Assembly (NCBI GenBank): GCA_964352675.1 | Contig: CAYGSN010000011.1 | Location: 4,858-68,857, forward strand | Source: CAYGSN01 sp964352675 | Lineage (GTDB): Bacteria > Pseudomonadota > Alphaproteobacteria > Micavibrionales > Micavibrionaceae | Reading direction: 5' to 3' | Length of the DNA: 64,000 nt | Shown: positions 60,239-64,000 of the stretch, piece after piece | Layout: each line of letters opens with the position of its first letter | Position numbering within the stretch: the first letter of the stretch is position 1 | Notes under the pieces: model-generated | What the model was told of the DNA's origin: nothing | The model's database searches: none | The model's input: only the letters and a program-made list of their open reading frames with translations | Program-made: the position numbers and the translations under genes

Positions 60239-62530
60239 TTATTTTAGTATTTGCCAATTTTCTGTTTTTATTCTTTCAAAGAGCGACCGCAAATCATAGC
60301 GAATAGAGCTTCTTTCCTGCGTCTTTAGCTGCGCGGCAAAACTTTTCACGAAGACCTCATCACTGAAACAGCGCCGTTGATATTTCTTTTTTTCATCCGC
60401 AGACCAATCCAGCCCCTCTTTTTGCGCCCACTCAAACATAAGCTCCACCCCCAGCGCCACCAACTCTTCACGGTGTCCACCGGAAATATTAGGGGTTCTG
60501 AGCGAAGCCTGATGATCGACATTGCGCCCAAAGGTTGGCCCAATCGGGGAGGCATGAATTTTATGCTGCGAAATTTGCCAGCGCGCGTAACTTAAGAAGA
60601 CCATATTATAAAGCGTGTTTTCGTCACACTCTTTAAACAACGCATCGCCCTGCGCAGCCCTGAACACTTCGCCTGCATTTCTTCGTCGTGCACCATTCGA
60701 CGTATCAATTTTCTCATAGAGCATAAATGTCGCCAGGCGATCCATCTGCGCAAAGCTGCGTTGCAAAGCCCCTTCATCTGTTTGAATAACATCTCCACCT
60801 TCATCTTTAGGCTGCAATTCTGCGGTGGGTTTGTTTTTGAGCACAAGAGCCAACGCCATGACTGGCCCCATCACGCCCTCAAGACCGTGCTCATGCAAAT
60901 AGCGCATAACCTCCAGCTGATAGGCTTTAGACATATGCGCGTTCAGATTAATTGTTCCGCTATGCAGATCCCCGCCAAAGGTCGCATAGGCATTACGGGC
61001 CTCATCCAAATTCGGGTTGGACAACGCCATTTTTCCTTCTACATTGGCATGCAACATAATCATAGACTGCCTGATCCGCGCCTGAATATTCTCATAAGCA
61101 ATACCTTCAACCGTGCCCTCATAGGCGGTGATAAATTCATCAACGAGAGTTTGAATATTCTGATGAATATATTTTGCGCCGATGCCGCGGGCCAATATCT
61201 CCGCCGCATTCCGGGTATCATCGGAATTATTATCGGTCTCCATATAGACGCAGGTCAGAATTGATTCCATGCAAGATTCAATATCTTCAAAAGGCTCAAG
61301 CCCCAGCTCTGCGCAAAACGCTTTCATACCCAGCTCCGCAACGCCCAACTCCACCATAATGCGCACGATGACAGCATTAAACGCCGAATCTGCACCACCG
61401 CTCAGCGCTTGGGCGACACCGCGCGCCCCCGTTTTACGCATATAATCAAACAGCCAAAAGGCGGTATAACGCAAAACTTCTTCGTAGTGACGATTGAGAT
61501 TATCGGGCTTATCCCAGCCCCTCGCTTCATGAAGGCGCGTTTCATGAATTTGAAATTTGTGAGGAATAAAGGCATGCGCTTTCTTTTGGGTGCCTTCAGG
61601 CGCAGCAGAAACTTCAATCACGCTGGTTGTGCTCATCACACGGGCGAATCCCATGCGCTCCCCTGCGCTGACAACCCGCCCTTTTTGCGCGATCAGGCGA
61701 TGGCCAAATTGTGCAAAGGTTGATCCGCTGCTGCCCAGCCCATCCGTGTCGATAACTGCATCGGCATAACCCGATGCCAACGCCGCCAGATGGTTATGCT
61801 GATCAATCTTATCACGCGCCGGGGGGCTGGCATTGGGAATAAGAAGCACAAGACCATCCGTGCTACCCAAATACTGTGCCACTGTCGGGATGATGTTACG
61901 CTCTTCATAACGGCTGTCATCATGCGGCGCGCCGTCATATATTGTGCCTACCCATTTCTCTTCACAGAGGATGTGGCAGAGATTCACCTGCCCGCCTTCT
62001 CCGCTGAGACTTATGATCGGGCGACCAAATGGAATGTTGCGCCCACCCAAATTAATATTAATCGTGCCGTATCGTTTTTGTTTTAGGTCAGCAGCAGATA
62101 TGTTCCATTCATTGAAGTAGCGCTTCTCATAGCCGCGCTCATTGTTAAACAACTCGGCCTTGGCCGTCATTGCCAGAACACGCCCTCCCGCAATGAAGCT
62201 CTGCACGTTATAAGGCAAATGCAACCGATCATGAGGACTATCAGGATGCATCAAACGCCAAGGATGACCAATAGATATCACAAGGTTTTCATTGCGCGCA
62301 GAAGCATAATCCGCAATCTCCTGCAACGCCCCTAGCACCACATCATTATCCGTGCGCTGGAAATCATCGCCCGCATCATAACCAGTCAGACACAATTCCT
62401 CCAGCGCCAGAATATCGCTGCCCTGTGCCGCCGCTTCATCAATTGCAGCAAAAATATTAGCCATGTTGCGCGGCCAGTCGAAAGCGGTCTGGTTCAGCGA
62501 GGCCTGGGTTATTTTAAGAGAGATGCGCAT
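60239..62530 (-). CDS. nadE: Glutamine-dependent NAD(+) synthetase
   Basis: 763 residues. N-terminal nitrilase-type glutaminase: Glu in LALEELCLTGYDAGDD, Lys in KAELFNNERGYEK, Cys in LCHILCEEKWVG. C-terminal synthetase with PP-loop AQALSGGADSAFNAVIV and LSNPNLDEARNAYATFGGDL. It makes NAD from deamido-NAD. It is longer than the typical 550-680 residue proteins owing to insertions around residues 130-190 and at 560-690. It converges on the O-antigen ligase-like gene with a 16-bp gap. Confidence 0.93.
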   Translation of the reverse strand: MRISLKITQASLNQTAFDWPRNMANIFAAIDEAAAQGSDILALEELCLTGYDAGDDFQRTDNDVVLGALQEIADYASARNENLVISIGHPWRLMHPDSPHDRLHLPYNVQSFIAGGRVLAMTAKAELFNNERGYEKRYFNEWNISAADLKQKRYGTININLGGRNIPFGRPIISLSGEGGQVNLCHILCEEKWVGTIYDGAPHDDSRYEERNIIPTVAQYLGSTDGLVLLIPNASPPARDKIDQHNHLAALASGYADAVIDTDGLGSSGSTFAQFGHRLIAQKGRVVSAGERMGFARVMSTTSVIEVSAAPEGTQKKAHAFIPHKFQIHETRLHEARGWDKPDNLNRHYEEVLRYTAFWLFDYMRKTGARGVAQALSGGADSAFNAVIVRIMVELGVAELGMKAFCAELGLEPFEDIESCMESILTCVYMETDNNSDDTRNAAEILARGIGAKYIHQNIQTLVDEFITAYEGTVEGIAYENIQARIRQSMIMLHANVEGKMALSNPNLDEARNAYATFGGDLHSGTINLNAHMSKAYQLEVMRYLHEHGLEGVMGPVMALALVLKNKPTAELQPKDEGGDVIQTDEGALQRSFAQMDRLATFMLYEKIDTSNGARRRNAGEVFRAAQGDALFKECDENTLYNMVFLSYARWQISQHKIHASPIGPTFGRNVDHQASLRTPNISGGHREELVALGVELMFEWAQKEGLDWSADEKKKYQRRCFSDEVFVKSFAAQLKTQERSSIRYDLRSLFERIKTENWQILK

Positions 62531-62581
62531 AGTGCGAGTTTTATCATATCCTTACAGGGCTTGCACCCCCGTAAAAACCTC

Positions 62582-63985
62582 CTACGGCATCTGCATGGAG
62601 CAGTCATCGCAGCCCGGCGCGTTTCCTGCGCCGACCGTTAATGCCACCGGAGCCGATTCATGGAAATACGGGTTTGCCAAAGCCTTGCGCCGGGCCTTGT
62701 CTGCAAAATATGCCCCTATCTTCCGATCTCCGGCACGGACTATATCTCCGGCTTTATGAACGGGCAACATGACCAGACCTGCCGGCGCCTCCCAGACAGC
62801 AGCCAGATCCAGACCGGTAAATCTTTTTACTCCGCCCCTGACGCCGCGCGCCGTTTCCAACCCCAGCGCCGTGGTCGGCCCAAGAGAAACCTTCTGCACA
62901 GCGCCGACACCAGCCCCGACACCCATTAGCCCCATACCGGTGCCAAGGTGAACAGCGATCACATCATCAATAAACCAGTTATAAACTCCGAAAATTGAGG
63001 TAACGATAAGCCCCGGCATCAAAACCCCAAGAGCGCCGGAAAAAAAATTGGTGAACATGTTGCCGCCGACAGACATGTCCAGCCCGTAACTCAAAGCCAT
63101 CAAACCGCCCATGGCAATCACGGCAGGTTTTTTGGCCAGTTTGGTGTAGCTGTGGGCCGCGCCTCTGGCCGTACGCACCATCCCGCTCCACAACGCCGTT
63201 CCCGCGATTATAGCACCGGATTTGAAATGCCCGCTCAACGTTGGATCTTTCCTATCCTCATCAACCGCACCCTGAAACTTTGCCGTATGCCGCGCAATTC
63301 TATCTGCGCGCTTATATTGCCCGTAACGCTTGCCCCCGAAGTTTTGCAGGCGCTTCGCTGTTTTGCGGTCCAGTGCACGGCCAAGCAGGGCCTCATAGAG
63401 CGAGGATTGCGGCGATAAGCGCAGTTGCGCGGCCATTAAGTCTTCCAGATTCTCCTGCAGTGTGTGCCGTAGATCCTGGAAATCCCCGCTCTTCTGGTAA
63501 TCCCTCAGGGCAATGGTCACATTGTCCAGCTTTTCACGGAGATAAGCCTGATACCACTCTTCCTCCATACCGACTTTATCCGCAATATGGGTCAGCGTCA
63601 TATCGAACTCATCCAGCGCCTGCAGGGTTTCTTTCCAGTTATTGGCATTGATCTGGAAGTCCTGTTTCAGCCCCAGCGCCTTGCCGCCCTTTTTCCGGCC
63701 TGCAACTTCAAAACGGTCGACATGGATGGTAATGCCTTCTGCGCGGCGCACATGTTCAGGCAGAATTCCCTCCAGCTCAGTCCGCGCCTTGGCCGCCTCG
63801 CCCAGCCCCAAAAGGACGCCGCAGAATTTTCCGGTTTTTTGGCACAAAACAGCTTCCGCGTCGTCTTTGCTGTCCCCATGAGGTTTCAGATTATAACGGC
63901 CAATGTACAGCTTGAATTCCGGCTTCTTGTTATCGCCCTCAATCAGCCCCACCAGTTTTTCAGCAACGCTCATACGCTTTGTCAT
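62582..63985 (-). CDS. Unknown membrane-associated protein of 467 residues
   Basis: Start ATG 63985 (or Met5 at 63973). The N-terminal 100 residues are mixed (KLYIGRYNLKPHGDSKDDAE, CGVLLGLGEAAKARTELEGI). Then an acidic helical region to about residue 260, two or three hydrophobic segments at about 285-360 (AVIAMGGLMALSYGLDMSVG, LMPGLIVTSIFGVYNWFIDD), and a glycine-rich patch (GTGMGLMGVGAGVGAVQKVS). The C-terminus ends with CDDC near the last residues. No signal peptide. Not recognised; it resembles lineage-specific membrane proteins. It sits 51 bp upstream of nadE on the same strand. Confidence 0.7.
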   Translation of the reverse strand: MTKRMSVAEKLVGLIEGDNKKPEFKLYIGRYNLKPHGDSKDDAEAVLCQKTGKFCGVLLGLGEAAKARTELEGILPEHVRRAEGITIHVDRFEVAGRKKGGKALGLKQDFQINANNWKETLQALDEFDMTLTHIADKVGMEEEWYQAYLREKLDNVTIALRDYQKSGDFQDLRHTLQENLEDLMAAQLRLSPQSSLYEALLGRALDRKTAKRLQNFGGKRYGQYKRADRIARHTAKFQGAVDEDRKDPTLSGHFKSGAIIAGTALWSGMVRTARGAAHSYTKLAKKPAVIAMGGLMALSYGLDMSVGGNMFTNFFSGALGVLMPGLIVTSIFGVYNWFIDDVIAVHLGTGMGLMGVGAGVGAVQKVSLGPTTALGLETARGVRGGVKRFTGLDLAAVWEAPAGLVMLPVHKAGDIVRAGDRKIGAYFADKARRKALANPYFHESAPVALTVGAGNAPGCDDCSMQMP

Positions 63986-64000
63986 ACCCAGATTTTCACC

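Noticed and set aside
1..64000. CRISPR arrays, insertion sequences, phage genes, rRNA
   Set aside because: No regularly spaced direct repeats, transposase motifs, integrase or phage structural genes, and no rRNA sequence were seen anywhere in the window.

Overview
The window looks like about 64 kb of chromosome from an alphaproteobacterium with roughly 50-55% GC judged by eye. It is gene-dense, with many 1-11 bp start/stop overlaps and short gaps. The alphaproteobacterial reading rests on an OxyR/AhpC/AhpD peroxide locus, an adrenodoxin-type ferredoxin beside a cysteine desulfurase and mnmA, a single-domain MnmD next to a separate MnmC-type oxidoreductase, a NodT-type RND efflux operon, and a leader resembling the alphaproteobacterial speF motif before ornithine decarboxylase. 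The many lineage-restricted envelope proteins would suit a Micavibrio-like or Rhodospirillales-like lineage, but the species cannot be fixed from this sequence alone.

Layout. 1-6 kb: rsmI (cut by the window edge) divergent from an LpoA-like lipoprotein, then a RimK-like ATP-grasp ligase, a TetR regulator, glyoxalase I and an MscS channel. 6-8 kb: a 661-residue protein of unknown function. 8-10.4 kb: ahpD and ahpC divergent from oxyR, with an 11-bp perfect inverted repeat between ahpC and oxyR and a large hairpin between ahpC and ahpD. 10.4-12 kb: trhO and a pilin-like protein. 12-14 kb: a leftward cassette of EF-hand protein, ECF sigma factor, small membrane protein (probable anti-sigma) and a CnrX/Spy-like periplasmic sensor. 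14-22 kb: an AMIN lipoprotein, a membrane protein, a WecA-like transferase with mnmC/mnmD, an M3 peptidase, an arginine-deiminase-fold enzyme and small unknowns. 22-28 kb: a leftward envelope-sugar operon (nucleotide-sugar epimerase, sterol-desaturase-family hydroxylase, gmd, fucose synthase, mannose-1-phosphate guanylyltransferase) ending in a CheD-like protein that appears to lack its catalytic residues. 28-36 kb: threonylcarbamoyl-AMP synthase, anmK divergent from tyrS, an AT-rich orphan gene, a palindromic repeat and an AsmA/DUF3971-type protein. 36-42 kb: bcp, an alpha/beta hydrolase, cysteine desulfurase, ferredoxin, mnmA, a TPR protein and tRNA-Met. 42-48 kb: a three-gene RND efflux operon. 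48-53 kb: polyamine synthesis. 53-64 kb: MTA/SAH nucleosidase, an LplT-like transporter, a beta-barrel protein, an O-antigen ligase-like protein, NAD synthetase and a further unknown.

How the genes work together. Ornithine decarboxylase and agmatinase both make putrescine. Carboxyspermidine dehydrogenase and decarboxylase then convert it to spermidine without the AdoMet-dependent route. The ornithine decarboxylase mRNA starts with a structured leader that holds a 29-codon ORF whose stop codon overlaps the Shine-Dalgarno sequence of the decarboxylase; this is the most system-like unexplained feature. The cysteine desulfurase, mnmA, mnmD, mnmC and trhO all act on tRNA wobble uridine 34. The WecA-like transferase, the sugar-nucleotide operon and the O-antigen ligase-like protein would together build a fucose-containing surface glycan.
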